A stretch of 64,000 nucleotides of DNA, from positions 5,375,501 through 5,439,500 of the forward strand of contig NZ_CP027762.1 of assembly GCF_003852315.1 (NCBI RefSeq), written 5' to 3'. The number at the start of each line of letters is the position of its first letter. Positions within the stretch are counted from its first letter, which is position 1. The position numbers were made by a program, and so were the translations under genes. The notes below the pieces were generated by a model. That model made no database searches and was not told where the DNA came from. It saw only the letters and a list, made by a program, of their open reading frames with translations. The stretch comes from Pseudomonas sp. LBUM920. Lineage in GTDB: Bacteria; Pseudomonadota; Gammaproteobacteria; Pseudomonadales; Pseudomonadaceae. Positions 51,271 to 60,529 of the stretch are shown in pieces.

Positions 51271-53510
51271 AACCCGAAGATTTTGAAGAACTGCTTGCCA
51301 ACTGTGCCGACGAACCCATCCGCACCCCCGGCGCGATACAGCCCCATGGCGTGCTGTTGACGTTGTCGGAGCCGGACCTGCGCATCATTCAGGTCAGCGC
51401 CAACGTTGGCAGCCTGTTCGGTCACACGCCCGAGTCGCTGCTGGGTCAGCCGCTGCACACGCTGATGGGCGCAGAACATGCTCAAGCCGTGCAGACCATG
51501 GCTGAACACAACACGTTTTCCGACGGCCCAGCGCTGCATGTCACCTTCAACGGCGCGCAATTCGAAGGCCTGCTGCACCGCCATCAAGAGGTGCTGGTGC
51601 TCGAATTCGAACCGCGCCTGGAAGATTTCAAACCGCGAGCCCTGAAGGGTCGCACCAGCGATCTGGGCAAGATGCTGCAACGCCTGCAGTCAGCGAAAAC
51701 CCTGCAAGCGCTGTACGAAATCAGCGTGCATGAAATCCAGGCCATCACCGGCTATGACCGGGTGCTGATCTACCGCTTCGAAGAGGAAGGCCATGGCCAG
51801 GTGATCGCCGAAGCCTCGGCGCCGTCCATGGAGCGGTTTAACGGGCTGTTCTTTCCAGCGTCCGACATCCCCGAGCAGGCCCGCGAGCTGTACCGCACCA
51901 ACTGGCTGCGCATCATCCCGAATGCCGCCTATGAGCCCGTGCCGTTGCTGCCCAAGCTGCGCCCGGACACCGGCCAACCGCTGGACCTGAGCTTTGCGAC
52001 CCTGCGCAGCGTGTCGCCGATTCACTGCCAATACATGCAGAACATGGGCGTGCTGTCGTCCATGAGCATCTCCTTGATGGCAGGCGACAAGCTCTGGGGC
52101 CTGATCAGTTGCGGTAATCGCGAGCCACTGCTGGTGCCCAATGACCTGCGCCTGGCCTGCCAAACCATCGGCCAGGTGCTGTCGTTGCAGATCAGCGCCA
52201 TGGAAGCCCTGGACCTGAGCCGCCAACGCGACGAAAAAGTCGAGGCCCTGGCCCTGCTTGATCGCGCGATGAAAGCATCCGAACAAAACGTGTTCGATGG
52301 CCTGGCCCAGCAGCCGCAAGTCCTGATGGACCTTACCCTTTCGGGCGGCGTGGCAATCATCGAGGACAAACAGTTGCACCGTTACGGCAACTGCCCGCAG
52401 CCCGAGCAGATTCGCGCGCTGCACGCATGGCTGCAAGCCAGCGGCGAACCGGTGTTTTCCAGCCACAACCTGACCTCGGTGTACCCGCCAGCCGCCGAGT
52501 TCCAACACGTGGCCAGTGGCGTGTTGGCCATGAGCCTGCCAAAGCCTGTAGATAACGGCGTGCTGTGGTTTCGCCCGGAAGTCAAAGAGAACATCAACTG
52601 GAGCGGCAACCCGGACAAGCCGTTGAATCTGGAAGAGTCAGACGCCGGCTTGCGCCTTCGCCCACGGACTTCGTTTGAAATCTGGAAAGTGGAAATGGCC
52701 GGCATCTCCACCAAATGGAGCCATGGTGACCGGTTTGCTGCCAACGACCTGCGCCGTTCAGCCCTGGAAAATGACCTCGCCCGCCAAGTGTTGCGCGAAC
52801 AACAAGCCGTACGCGCGCGCGATGACCTGGTGGCCGTGGTGTCCCACGACCTGCGTAATCCGATGACCGTTATCTCGATGCTCTGCGGCATGATGCAAAA
52901 GGCGTTCAGCTCCGAAGGCCCGCACACTTCGCGACGTATTTCTTCGGCGATCGACACCATGCAACAGGCCGCAGGGCGCATGAACGTGCTGCTGGAAGAC
53001 TTGCTCGACACCTCGAAGATCGAGGCGGGCCGTTATGTGGTCAAGCCGGTGGTGCTGGACGTCAGCCAGATGTTTGAAGAAGCCTATGCCCTGCTCGCGC
53101 CGCTGGCGATGGAGAAAGGCATCGAGCTGTCGTTCAACGCGGAACCGGGGTTGCAGATCAACGGGGACCCTGAGCGCCTGTTCCAGGTGTTGTCGAACCT
53201 GATCGGCAACGCCATCAAGTTCACCCCGCGCCAGGGAAACATCGGCGTGAGCGCCATGAGCAATGACGAAGAAATCGTGTTTTCGGTGCGCGATTCCGGC
53301 GAAGGCATTGCGCCTGAACAGTTACCGCATGTGTTTGATCGCTACTGGACCCAGACCGAAAACAACCCGACCGGCAGTGGTTTGGGGCTGTACATCACTC
53401 AGGGCATCGTCCAGGCCCATGGCGGCCAAATCGACGCGCACAGTGAGGTCGGCCGGGGCAGCGAGTTTCGCTTTACGGTGCCCAGGGGAACTGAGGGGGT
53501 ACACCCCTGA
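51267..53510 (+). CDS. bphP: Bacteriophytochrome histidine kinase BphP
   Basis: BphP senses red/far-red light through biliverdin. The 747-residue protein has the PAS-GAF-PHY core. The biliverdin-binding Cys13 is in the N-terminal extension (LLANCADEP), PASDIP is at 197-202 of the GAF domain, and the PHY tongue holds WFRPE (435-439) and RPRTSF. A HisKA site at His527 (VVSHDLRNP) and an HATPase domain (NLIGNAIKF, GSGLGLYI) follow. The start is ATG 51267. bphO and bphP are coupled, the usual pairing. Confidence 0.94.
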   Translation: MKPEDFEELLANCADEPIRTPGAIQPHGVLLTLSEPDLRIIQVSANVGSLFGHTPESLLGQPLHTLMGAEHAQAVQTMAEHNTFSDGPALHVTFNGAQFEGLLHRHQEVLVLEFEPRLEDFKPRALKGRTSDLGKMLQRLQSAKTLQALYEISVHEIQAITGYDRVLIYRFEEEGHGQVIAEASAPSMERFNGLFFPASDIPEQARELYRTNWLRIIPNAAYEPVPLLPKLRPDTGQPLDLSFATLRSVSPIHCQYMQNMGVLSSMSISLMAGDKLWGLISCGNREPLLVPNDLRLACQTIGQVLSLQISAMEALDLSRQRDEKVEALALLDRAMKASEQNVFDGLAQQPQVLMDLTLSGGVAIIEDKQLHRYGNCPQPEQIRALHAWLQASGEPVFSSHNLTSVYPPAAEFQHVASGVLAMSLPKPVDNGVLWFRPEVKENINWSGNPDKPLNLEESDAGLRLRPRTSFEIWKVEMAGISTKWSHGDRFAANDLRRSALENDLARQVLREQQAVRARDDLVAVVSHDLRNPMTVISMLCGMMQKAFSSEGPHTSRRISSAIDTMQQAAGRMNVLLEDLLDTSKIEAGRYVVKPVVLDVSQMFEEAYALLAPLAMEKGIELSFNAEPGLQINGDPERLFQVLSNLIGNAIKFTPRQGNIGVSAMSNDEEIVFSVRDSGEGIAPEQLPHVFDRYWTQTENNPTGSGLGLYITQGIVQAHGGQIDAHSEVGRGSEFRFTVPRGTEGVHP

Positions 53511-53527
53511 CAGCGGCAAGTGCACTT

Positions 53528-53557
53528 GATGTGGCGAGCGGGCTTGCTCTCCACATC
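53528..53557. repeat. Single degenerate REP palindrome
   Basis: GATGTGG and CCACATC flank CGAGCGGGCTTGCTC just after the bphP stop. The rest of 53558-53744 shows nothing recognisable. Confidence 0.5.
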
Positions 53558-53744
53558 AGGCCGGCTGGCGATACCGGCAGCACACCACCCTGGCGCTGGG
53601 CGTCTCGCCCGCCACGGATTGGTGGCCGGTGGCCTTGTCACGTTTTGACCCAACGCGTGTATAGCCGCGCCAGCCAAGGCTTTGTAAGTTCTGTGCGCGT
53701 TCGCAACGCAACAACACTTTCCTGGCCTTACCGAGCACACCCCA

Positions 53745-53936
53745 ATGGATTTTTTTCTCAGCGCTAACCTGAACTACATCAACACTATCCAGCTGACCAA
53801 CGCCACGCCGCCCCCACAACCGCCGAAGCCAAGCTCCGATCAGGCGGCAGCCACAGGCCTGAGCGGCGCAAATGCCCCAGACAAGGATAACCGCTCAGGC
53901 AACCTGGAAAGCCTGGGCAAGGGCAATCTGCTCTAG
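53745..53936 (+). CDS. Possible small Pro-rich protein
   Basis: A 63-codon frame (MDFFLSANLNYINTIQL...) has a central PPPQPPKPSSDQ and a Gly/Asn-rich end. There is no clear Shine-Dalgarno site, and no family is recognised. It is kept as a low-confidence candidate because codon choice is not unlike its neighbours. Confidence 0.3.
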   Translation: MDFFLSANLNYINTIQLTNATPPPQPPKPSSDQAAATGLSGANAPDKDNRSGNLESLGKGNLL

Positions 53937-54043
53937 CCTATGCAAGGCGGGGGCAAGCCATCCCGCCCCCGCCATCCCTTAACAAAACACTGACATCCGC
54001 TGGGTTAACCTGCCGGCCTTTCCTGCACAGAGTTCTCATCCCT

Positions 54044-55939
54044 ATGCTTGAAGCAGGCACACTGCCCGCCGTTCTTGCCGGGCCGCTGTTACGGCGGCTG
54101 GAGCCTCGCCGCCTGGTGTTGTGGTTAGTGGCAAGCCGTGAGCTGTCGCCGACCTTGAGGCTGCACGTTGCCGAACACAACCGCGATATCCGCCTGGATC
54201 AAGGCCAATGCCAAGTCGTGCCGGTGGGGCGCCACGCTTTCATTCACCTGCTCGACGTGGCGCTGGACGAAGCCCTGCCGTTGGACGTGGTCATCGGCTA
54301 TGACCTGCTGATCGACAACCTGGGCATCGCCGAGTGGGCGCCGCACCTGCTGTATGCCGACGCCCGGCAGCCGAACTTCGTGCTGCACAGCCGTATCCAC
54401 CAGTTGGTACACGGTTCCTGCCGCAAACCGCACCACCGAGCCGACGACGGCCTGCTGTGCGTCGACCGCCTGCTGGCCGACGCACACACGCCGGCCGAAC
54501 GCCCGGCCTTGCTGATGATGAGCGGTGACCAGATCTACGCCGACGATGTCGCCGGCCCGATGCTGCGCGCGATTCATGCGTTGATTGCGCGACTGGGCCT
54601 GTTTGACGAATACCTGGAGGGTGCGGTGGTGACTGACAGCGCCAGCCTCTACGGGCACCGCGCCAGCTATTACCATCGCGCCGACCTGCTCCCGGCGCTG
54701 GACAGCAACGAAACCCTGCGCGAGCGGTTTTTTGGTGGCGTTAAAAAGCCGATTTTCACCAGCAGCACGGCCGATAATCACCTGGTGAGCTTTGCCGAGG
54801 TCATTGCAATGTACTTGCTGGCCTGGTCGCCCAGGCCCTGGCAATTGATCACGCCACAACCACCGCAACTGAGCGCCGAGGAGGAGCAGCGTTATGCCCG
54901 CGAACAGGTGCCCATTGATCAATTCCGACACGGGTTGCCGGGCGCCGCACGGGTCTTGGCTCACTTGTCGACGCTGATGATCTTCGACGATCACGACATC
55001 ACCGACGACTGGAACCTCAGTGCCCAATGGGAGGAAACCGCCTACGGCCACCCGTTTTCCAGGCGCATTATCGGCAATGCCCTGCTCGCCTACCTGCTGT
55101 GCCAGGGTTGGGGCAACCAGCCGGATGTATTTGCTGAGCTGCTGAGCCAAACCCAGGCACTGGCCAACGAGGTTAAAGGCAACCATCTGGACGCCGGCCT
55201 GCAAGATGGCCTGCTGGCAGCGCTGCTGAAATTCCAGCACTGGCATTACGTTCTGCCCACCACACCGGCCCTGGTGGTGCTCGACACCCGTACCCGCCGC
55301 TGGCGCAGCGAGTTCACGCTCAAGCAGCCCTCCGGCCTGCTGGACTGGGAAGCCTTGAGCGAGCTGCAACAGGAACTGCTGGACCACCCCAGCGCCATCA
55401 TCGTCTCGCCCGCGCCGATCTTTGGCGTCAAGCTGATCGAAACCGTGCAGAAGGTGTTCAGTTGGTGCGGCTACCCGCTGCTGGTAGACGCCGAAAACTG
55501 GATGGCCCATCGCGGCGCCGCCCAGGTAATCCTCAACATCTTCCGCCACTCGCGCACGCCGGGTAACTACGTGACCCTCTCGGGCGACGTGCACTACTCG
55601 TTCGTCTACGAAGTGCTCATCCGCCACCGCAACGGCGGGCCGAGAATCTGGCAGATCACCAGCAGCGGCATCAAGAACGAGTTCCCCCCACGCCTGCTGG
55701 AATGGTTCGACCGCCTGAACCGCTGGCTCTACTCACCGCGCTCACCGCTCAACTGGTTCACACGCCGCCGTACCATGCAGGTGGTGCCCCATATTCCGGA
55801 ACATGCCGAAGCGGGCGAACGGCTGTGGAATTCAGCGGGCATCGGCCAGGTGTTTTTCAACGACCGCGGCCAACCGGAGGCGATTTACCAGCACAACGCC
55901 GATGGAAAGCCTCGGACGAGGATGCTGGCGCCGGATTAA
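54044..55939 (+). CDS. PhoD-like metallophosphatase
   Basis: The 631-residue protein has the PhoD/purple-acid-type metal motifs: GDQIYADD at 161-168, FDDHDITDDWN at about 314-324 and SGDVHYSF near 530. There is no convincing Tat or Sec signal, so it may be cytosolic or use an atypical export route, unlike secreted PhoD. A phosphodiesterase or phosphatase role is inferred. It is a single gene, upstream of the diguanylate cyclase. Confidence 0.82.
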   Translation: MLEAGTLPAVLAGPLLRRLEPRRLVLWLVASRELSPTLRLHVAEHNRDIRLDQGQCQVVPVGRHAFIHLLDVALDEALPLDVVIGYDLLIDNLGIAEWAPHLLYADARQPNFVLHSRIHQLVHGSCRKPHHRADDGLLCVDRLLADAHTPAERPALLMMSGDQIYADDVAGPMLRAIHALIARLGLFDEYLEGAVVTDSASLYGHRASYYHRADLLPALDSNETLRERFFGGVKKPIFTSSTADNHLVSFAEVIAMYLLAWSPRPWQLITPQPPQLSAEEEQRYAREQVPIDQFRHGLPGAARVLAHLSTLMIFDDHDITDDWNLSAQWEETAYGHPFSRRIIGNALLAYLLCQGWGNQPDVFAELLSQTQALANEVKGNHLDAGLQDGLLAALLKFQHWHYVLPTTPALVVLDTRTRRWRSEFTLKQPSGLLDWEALSELQQELLDHPSAIIVSPAPIFGVKLIETVQKVFSWCGYPLLVDAENWMAHRGAAQVILNIFRHSRTPGNYVTLSGDVHYSFVYEVLIRHRNGGPRIWQITSSGIKNEFPPRLLEWFDRLNRWLYSPRSPLNWFTRRRTMQVVPHIPEHAEAGERLWNSAGIGQVFFNDRGQPEAIYQHNADGKPRTRMLAPD

Positions 55940-56080
55940 TGGCTCATAGCCATACATCTAAAGCAGCACAGCCGCCCTATTCAAACCGCGCAAGTCCCGA
56001 TGTACAGTAGCGCCAGCCACGGAGTATCGGCGTCAACGAAGACTGGCCTTATAAACCAGCACACGCAGGGAAGCGCAAAG

Positions 56081-57094
56081 ATGGACGATACCTCCGGCAA
56101 TAACCCGCTGCGCAATGACTTTTCCGAACTCAACGCCGACATGTTGCATGCCGTCATGGAACTGGTCAGCGATGGCATCTGGGACTGGAACGCCAATACC
56201 GGCTTCGTCTACCGCAACCCCGGTTGGTACGAAATGCTGGGTTACCCCCGCCACTCCCTGGAAAACACTGTGTTCACCTGGGAGAGTGTGATCCACGCCG
56301 AGGATTACCCCCGCGTGATGGCCGTGTTTGATGACTACATCAATCAGCGCGCCCCCCATTACCAGGCCGAGTACCGCTGCCGAAAAGAAGACGGCAGCTA
56401 CCTGTGGATCGAAGACCGGGGCTACGTCATTGCACGTAACCCTGACGGCTCGGTAGCCCGCATGGTCGGCGCCCACCGCGATATTCACACCCGCAAGAAC
56501 TCCATCGAACAGTTGCAAAAGCGTAATCAATCGCTGGAGGCTCTGGTGGCCGAACGCACCCGTGAATTGTCTCGGGTCAATCAGCAATTGCAATTGCAGC
56601 TGGATGAGAACCGCTCCCTGGCCGAACAGGACGCCCTGACGCGTATCGCCAACCGGTATCGCCTGGAAAAAGTGCTGCTGGAGGAATGTGAGCGCGCCGA
56701 GCGCTTCCGCGTGCCATTGGCATTGGTGGCCATGGATATCGATGACTTCAAGCCGATCAATGACCAACACGGCCATGGCGTCGGCGACAGGACCTTGATT
56801 CGGGTAGTGGAAAACCTGGAAGCCTGTGTGCGGCCGGGTGATTTGCTGGCGCGCTGGGGCGGTGACGAGTTTATGGTGGTGCTGCCCAAAAGCACCCTCG
56901 ATTCGGCCAAGCAACTGGCCGAAAGCGTGCGGCAGAAAATCACCGAGATCCCTGCCGTGGGCGATTTCAAAGTGACCCTGAGCCTGGGTGTGGTCGAGCG
57001 TCGTATGGGTGAGGCCCCTGCCGCCTTGATGGCACGCGCCGATCAAGCGCTGTATCGATCCAAGGCGGCGGGAAAGGACGTGGTGTCGGAGTAA
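56081..57094 (+). CDS. PAS-PAC diguanylate cyclase
   Basis: The 337-residue protein has an N-terminal PAS/PAC sensor (about 22-142, WDWNANTGFVYRNPGW), a short coiled coil (about 145-180) and a GGDEF domain with the intact site GGDEF at 260-264. The inhibitory I-site RPGD is at 251-254, five residues upstream, so activity should be feedback-controlled by c-di-GMP. The start ATG 56081 has AGGGAAG upstream; an earlier start at 56000 is possible. Confidence 0.9.
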   Translation: MDDTSGNNPLRNDFSELNADMLHAVMELVSDGIWDWNANTGFVYRNPGWYEMLGYPRHSLENTVFTWESVIHAEDYPRVMAVFDDYINQRAPHYQAEYRCRKEDGSYLWIEDRGYVIARNPDGSVARMVGAHRDIHTRKNSIEQLQKRNQSLEALVAERTRELSRVNQQLQLQLDENRSLAEQDALTRIANRYRLEKVLLEECERAERFRVPLALVAMDIDDFKPINDQHGHGVGDRTLIRVVENLEACVRPGDLLARWGGDEFMVVLPKSTLDSAKQLAESVRQKITEIPAVGDFKVTLSLGVVERRMGEAPAALMARADQALYRSKAAGKDVVSE

Positions 57095-57122
57095 ATACAG
57101 CGGCCGCACCGGCTTGGCGTGA

Positions 57123-58151
57123 TCAGCGCACCGGCGGCGCGTACTGAATGCCGCCGTTGCTCCACAAGGCATTGAGCCCACGCTTGATCTTCAACACGCT
57201 GCCCTGGCCGATATTGCGCTCGAACACTTCGTCATAGTTCCCCACTTGCTTGACGATCTGCACCACCCAGTCCTTGCGCAGTTTCAAGTCTTTGCCGTAA
57301 TCGCCGTCGGCACCCAGCAGCCGCGCAACGTCGGGGTTCTTGCTGGATTTGGCCTGCGCTTCGACGTTCTGCGAGGTGATGCCCATTTCCTCGGCATTGA
57401 GCATGGCGAACAGCGTCCATTTGACGATGCTGAACCACTCGTCATCGCCCTTGCGTACCAGCGGCCCCAGTGGCTCCTTGGAGATCACTTCCGGCAACAC
57501 CACGAACTCATCCGGGTGAGCCATCTTGATGCGCTGCGCGTAAAGGCCCGACTGGTCGGTGGTCAACACATCGCAGCGCCCGGCTTCGAGGCCCTTGGCG
57601 CTTTCGTCGGCGGTGTCGAAGGTGATTGGCGTGTACTTCATGCCGTTGGTACGAAAGTAATCCGAGACATTGAGCTCGGTGGTGGTACCGGCCTGGATGC
57701 AGATAGTCGCGCCGTCGAGTTGCTTGGCGCCGGTCACCCCCAGCTTGTTGTTAACCAGAAAACCGATGCCGTCGTAATAGGTGACGCCGGTGAACACCAG
57801 GCCCATGCCCGAGTCACGGGAACTGGTCCAGGTGGTGTTGCGTGAGATCAAGTCGATTTCGCCGGACTGCAGCGCAGTAAACCGCTCTTTGGCCGTCAAC
57901 TGGCTGAACTTCACTTTTGAGGCGTCGCCGAACACCGCCGCGGCGACGGCGTGACACACGTCTACATCGATGCCGGTCATTTTGCCGGTGGCGTCCGGCA
58001 CGCCGAAGCCCGGCAAACCGTCACTGACGCCGCACTGGATAAAGCCTTTTTTCTGGATTGCGTCGAGGGTCACGCCGGCGTAGGCACTGCCCGCCAGGCC
58101 CACGACCGCGGCAGCGGTGAGGGCGGCCAAGGTGGTCTTGAGGTTGTTCAT
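57123..58151 (-). CDS. Amino-acid ABC transporter periplasmic binding protein (AapJ/BztA-like)
   Basis: The 342-residue precursor has a signal peptide (MNNLKTTLAALTAAAVVG...AYA, cleavage near 25) and the type II binding fold of general amino-acid or glutamate transporters (FIQCGVSDGLPGFG, IDVDVCHAVAAAVFGD). ATG 58151 is chosen because GGGAG lies eight bases upstream. No permease or ATPase genes are adjacent, so it must share a transporter encoded elsewhere or act alone. Confidence 0.88.
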   Translation of the reverse strand: MNNLKTTLAALTAAAVVGLAGSAYAGVTLDAIQKKGFIQCGVSDGLPGFGVPDATGKMTGIDVDVCHAVAAAVFGDASKVKFSQLTAKERFTALQSGEIDLISRNTTWTSSRDSGMGLVFTGVTYYDGIGFLVNNKLGVTGAKQLDGATICIQAGTTTELNVSDYFRTNGMKYTPITFDTADESAKGLEAGRCDVLTTDQSGLYAQRIKMAHPDEFVVLPEVISKEPLGPLVRKGDDEWFSIVKWTLFAMLNAEEMGITSQNVEAQAKSSKNPDVARLLGADGDYGKDLKLRKDWVVQIVKQVGNYDEVFERNIGQGSVLKIKRGLNALWSNGGIQYAPPVR

Positions 58152-58295
58152 GCGAGGCACTCCCTGTCGATCTTTATTATTCGGCGCCGCACAGCCCGCG
58201 CCGGTTTATAGTGTGGCCGCGCAGTATCGACGGCTTTACGCCCCTGTCACAAACGACCTTTAGGCAAAGGCTCCTTCCGATTTGGAATGAACTGA

Positions 58296-59189
58296 ATGAT
58301 ATCTAAACGCTTGACCCCTTCGATGACCGCCCTGCAGTGCTTCGAAGCCGCCGCCCGCCACCTGAGTTTCACCCGCGCCGCCCAAGAGCTGCACCTGACC
58401 CAAAGTGCCGTGAGCAAGCAGGTCGCGCAGCTCGAAGAAATGCTCTGCCACAACCTGTTCGAGCGCGTGCGCCAGCGTCTGTACCTGTCGCCAGCGGGCT
58501 CGTTGTACCTCGCCGAGGTCCACAAGATTTTGGCTCAGGTGGACATTTCCAGCCGCTACATCCTCACCTACGGCGGCGAGACCGAAGTGCTGCGCATCGC
58601 CACCCAGCCGACCTTCGGCGACCGCTGGCTGGTGCCCAAGCTCAAGGATTTTGCGGCCAGATATCCGAACATCCACCTGGATGTGCGCAACGAGCTGGAG
58701 CCCTTCGACGTGTTGCAGGCCAAGGCCGATATTGCGTTTTTCTTCGGCCAGGGCTCTTGGCCGGGGGCGACGTGCATCGAGCTGTTTCGCGAGGCCGTGG
58801 TGCCGGTCTGCGCACCGGGGTTTGTCGCCGAAGGCAGCGATGCCTCCTCGCGCCACACCTTGCTGCAATGCACGTCACGCCCGCAAGCCTGGCATGAGTG
58901 GTTTCTGGAGCAGGGCCTGCATTCGCAGAACAGCTATCACGGGCCGCGTTTCGACACGTTCTACATGTGCATTCGCGCAGCGCAGTCGGGCTACGGCGTG
59001 GCGTTGGTGCCGCAGTACCTGGTGGCCGAAGAGTTGGCCAATGGCAGCCTGATGACACCCTGGGATTACACGATGCCCAGCGCCGGCGCGCACTTTATCG
59101 CGCATGCCGAACACGCCGGCGAGGTCCCTAAGGTGAAAGCATTCTTGAACTGGATGGTGGACTACTTAAAAGCACATCCCGACTTTTAA
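58296..59189 (+). CDS. LysR-family regulator (GcvA-like)
   Basis: The 297-residue LysR regulator has the HTH near residues 18-45 (SFTRAAQELHLTQSAVSKQVAQLE) in the GcvA-type style and an effector domain. It lies between the divergent binding-protein gene and the co-directional aminotransferase gene, both plausible targets in amino-acid use. Confidence 0.88.
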   Translation: MISKRLTPSMTALQCFEAAARHLSFTRAAQELHLTQSAVSKQVAQLEEMLCHNLFERVRQRLYLSPAGSLYLAEVHKILAQVDISSRYILTYGGETEVLRIATQPTFGDRWLVPKLKDFAARYPNIHLDVRNELEPFDVLQAKADIAFFFGQGSWPGATCIELFREAVVPVCAPGFVAEGSDASSRHTLLQCTSRPQAWHEWFLEQGLHSQNSYHGPRFDTFYMCIRAAQSGYGVALVPQYLVAEELANGSLMTPWDYTMPSAGAHFIAHAEHAGEVPKVKAFLNWMVDYLKAHPDF

Positions 59190-59278
59190 TAATGACCCGG
59201 CGACTTTATTTCGTTTGCGGCAAGGCCGGGCGCACGGCTTAGATAAAAAGACGCCCGCCATTGCCGAGTCCGAGATTC

Positions 59279-60529
59279 ATGAGCCGCGAAACCATCAGCC
59301 AGTCGATTTCCATCGTTCACCCCATCAGCCTCAGCCACGGCAAGAACGCCGAGGTCTGGGACACCGCGGGCAAACGCTACATCGATTTTGTCGGCGGCAT
59401 CGGCGTGCTCAACCTCGGGCATTGCCACCCAGGCGTGGTCGAGGCGATTCGGCAGCAGGCAACCAAACTGACCCACTACGCGTTCAACGCCGCACCTCAC
59501 GCGCCCTACATCGAATTGATGGACCGTCTTACCGCGTTTATCCCGGTGGATTACCCGGTAAGCGGCATGCTCACCAACAGCGGTGCGGAAGCAGCGGAAA
59601 ACGCGTTGAAGATTGTGCGCGGTGCCACCGGCCGCACGGCGGTGATCGCGTTTGACGGTGCCTTTCACGGCCGCACCCTGGCCACACTCAACCTCAATGG
59701 CAAGGTAGCGCCCTACAAGCAAAAGGTCGGTGTGTTGCCTGGGCCGGTGTACCACCTGCCCTACCCCAGTGTTGATAACGGGGTGAGTTGTGCCGAAGCA
59801 CTCAAGGCCATGGACCGCCTGTTCAGCGTGGAAATCGACGTTGAGGACGTGGCCTGTTTCATCATCGAGCCGGTACAGGGCGAAGGCGGTTTCCTGGCCC
59901 TGGACGTCGAATTCGCCCAGGCCTTGCGACGTTTCTGTGATGAGAAAAACATCCTGCTGATCGCCGACGAAATCCAGTCCGGCTTCGGCCGCACCGGCCA
60001 GCGCTTTGCCTTCTCGCGCCTTGGAATTGAACCGGACTTGATCCTGCTCGGCAAAAGCATCGCCGGCGGCGTGCCATTGGGCGCGGTGGTCGGGCGCAAA
60101 GCCTTGCTCGACACCTTGCCCAAAGGCGGCCTGGGCGGCACCTACTCCGGCAACCCGATTGCGTGCGCGGCCGCATTGGCCACGCTGGACGCGATGACGG
60201 ATGAACACCTGAAAACCTGGGGTTCACACCAGGCCGAAGCCATCGTCAGCCGTTATGAGCAATGGCGTGCGCAAGGTGTGCCCTATCTGGGCCGCCTGAC
60301 CGGCGTCGGTGCCATGCGCGGCATCGAGCTGGCCAATGCCGACGGCACGCCCGCGTCCAGGCAACTGACCCAGCTGCTGGGCCTGGCGCGGGATGCCGGT
60401 TTGCTGCTGATGCCCAGCGGCAAGTCGCGACACATCATCCGCCTGCTGGCACCGCTGACCACCGAGCCTGCGGTGCTGGAGGAAGGCCTGGATATCCTTG
60501 AGGCCTGTCTCAAGCAGCTGACTCAGTAG
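59279..60529 (+). CDS. 2-aminoadipate/4-aminobutyrate-type aminotransferase
   Basis: This 416-residue class III PLP aminotransferase has Asp230 (LLIADEIQSGFGRTG) and the PLP lysine Lys259 (ILLGKSIAGG). From memory it closely resembles the P. putida enzyme that converts L-2-aminoadipate to 2-oxoadipate in lysine breakdown. The GabT-like fold also permits GABA or aminovalerate, so the substrate is not certain. The start ATG 59279 follows a weak Shine-Dalgarno. Its stop overlaps the end of the converging cytochrome gene by seven bases. Confidence 0.87.
   Translation: MSRETISQSISIVHPISLSHGKNAEVWDTAGKRYIDFVGGIGVLNLGHCHPGVVEAIRQQATKLTHYAFNAAPHAPYIELMDRLTAFIPVDYPVSGMLTNSGAEAAENALKIVRGATGRTAVIAFDGAFHGRTLATLNLNGKVAPYKQKVGVLPGPVYHLPYPSVDNGVSCAEALKAMDRLFSVEIDVEDVACFIIEPVQGEGGFLALDVEFAQALRRFCDEKNILLIADEIQSGFGRTGQRFAFSRLGIEPDLILLGKSIAGGVPLGAVVGRKALLDTLPKGGLGGTYSGNPIACAAALATLDAMTDEHLKTWGSHQAEAIVSRYEQWRAQGVPYLGRLTGVGAMRGIELANADGTPASRQLTQLLGLARDAGLLLMPSGKSRHIIRLLAPLTTEPAVLEEGLDILEACLKQLTQ

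Noticed and set aside
54125..55627. Minus-strand frame of 500 codons opposite the PhoD-like gene
   Set aside because: Shadow; the plus strand carries all metal motifs.
59186..60208. Minus-strand frame of 340 codons opposite the aminotransferase
   Set aside because: Shadow of the class III aminotransferase gene.
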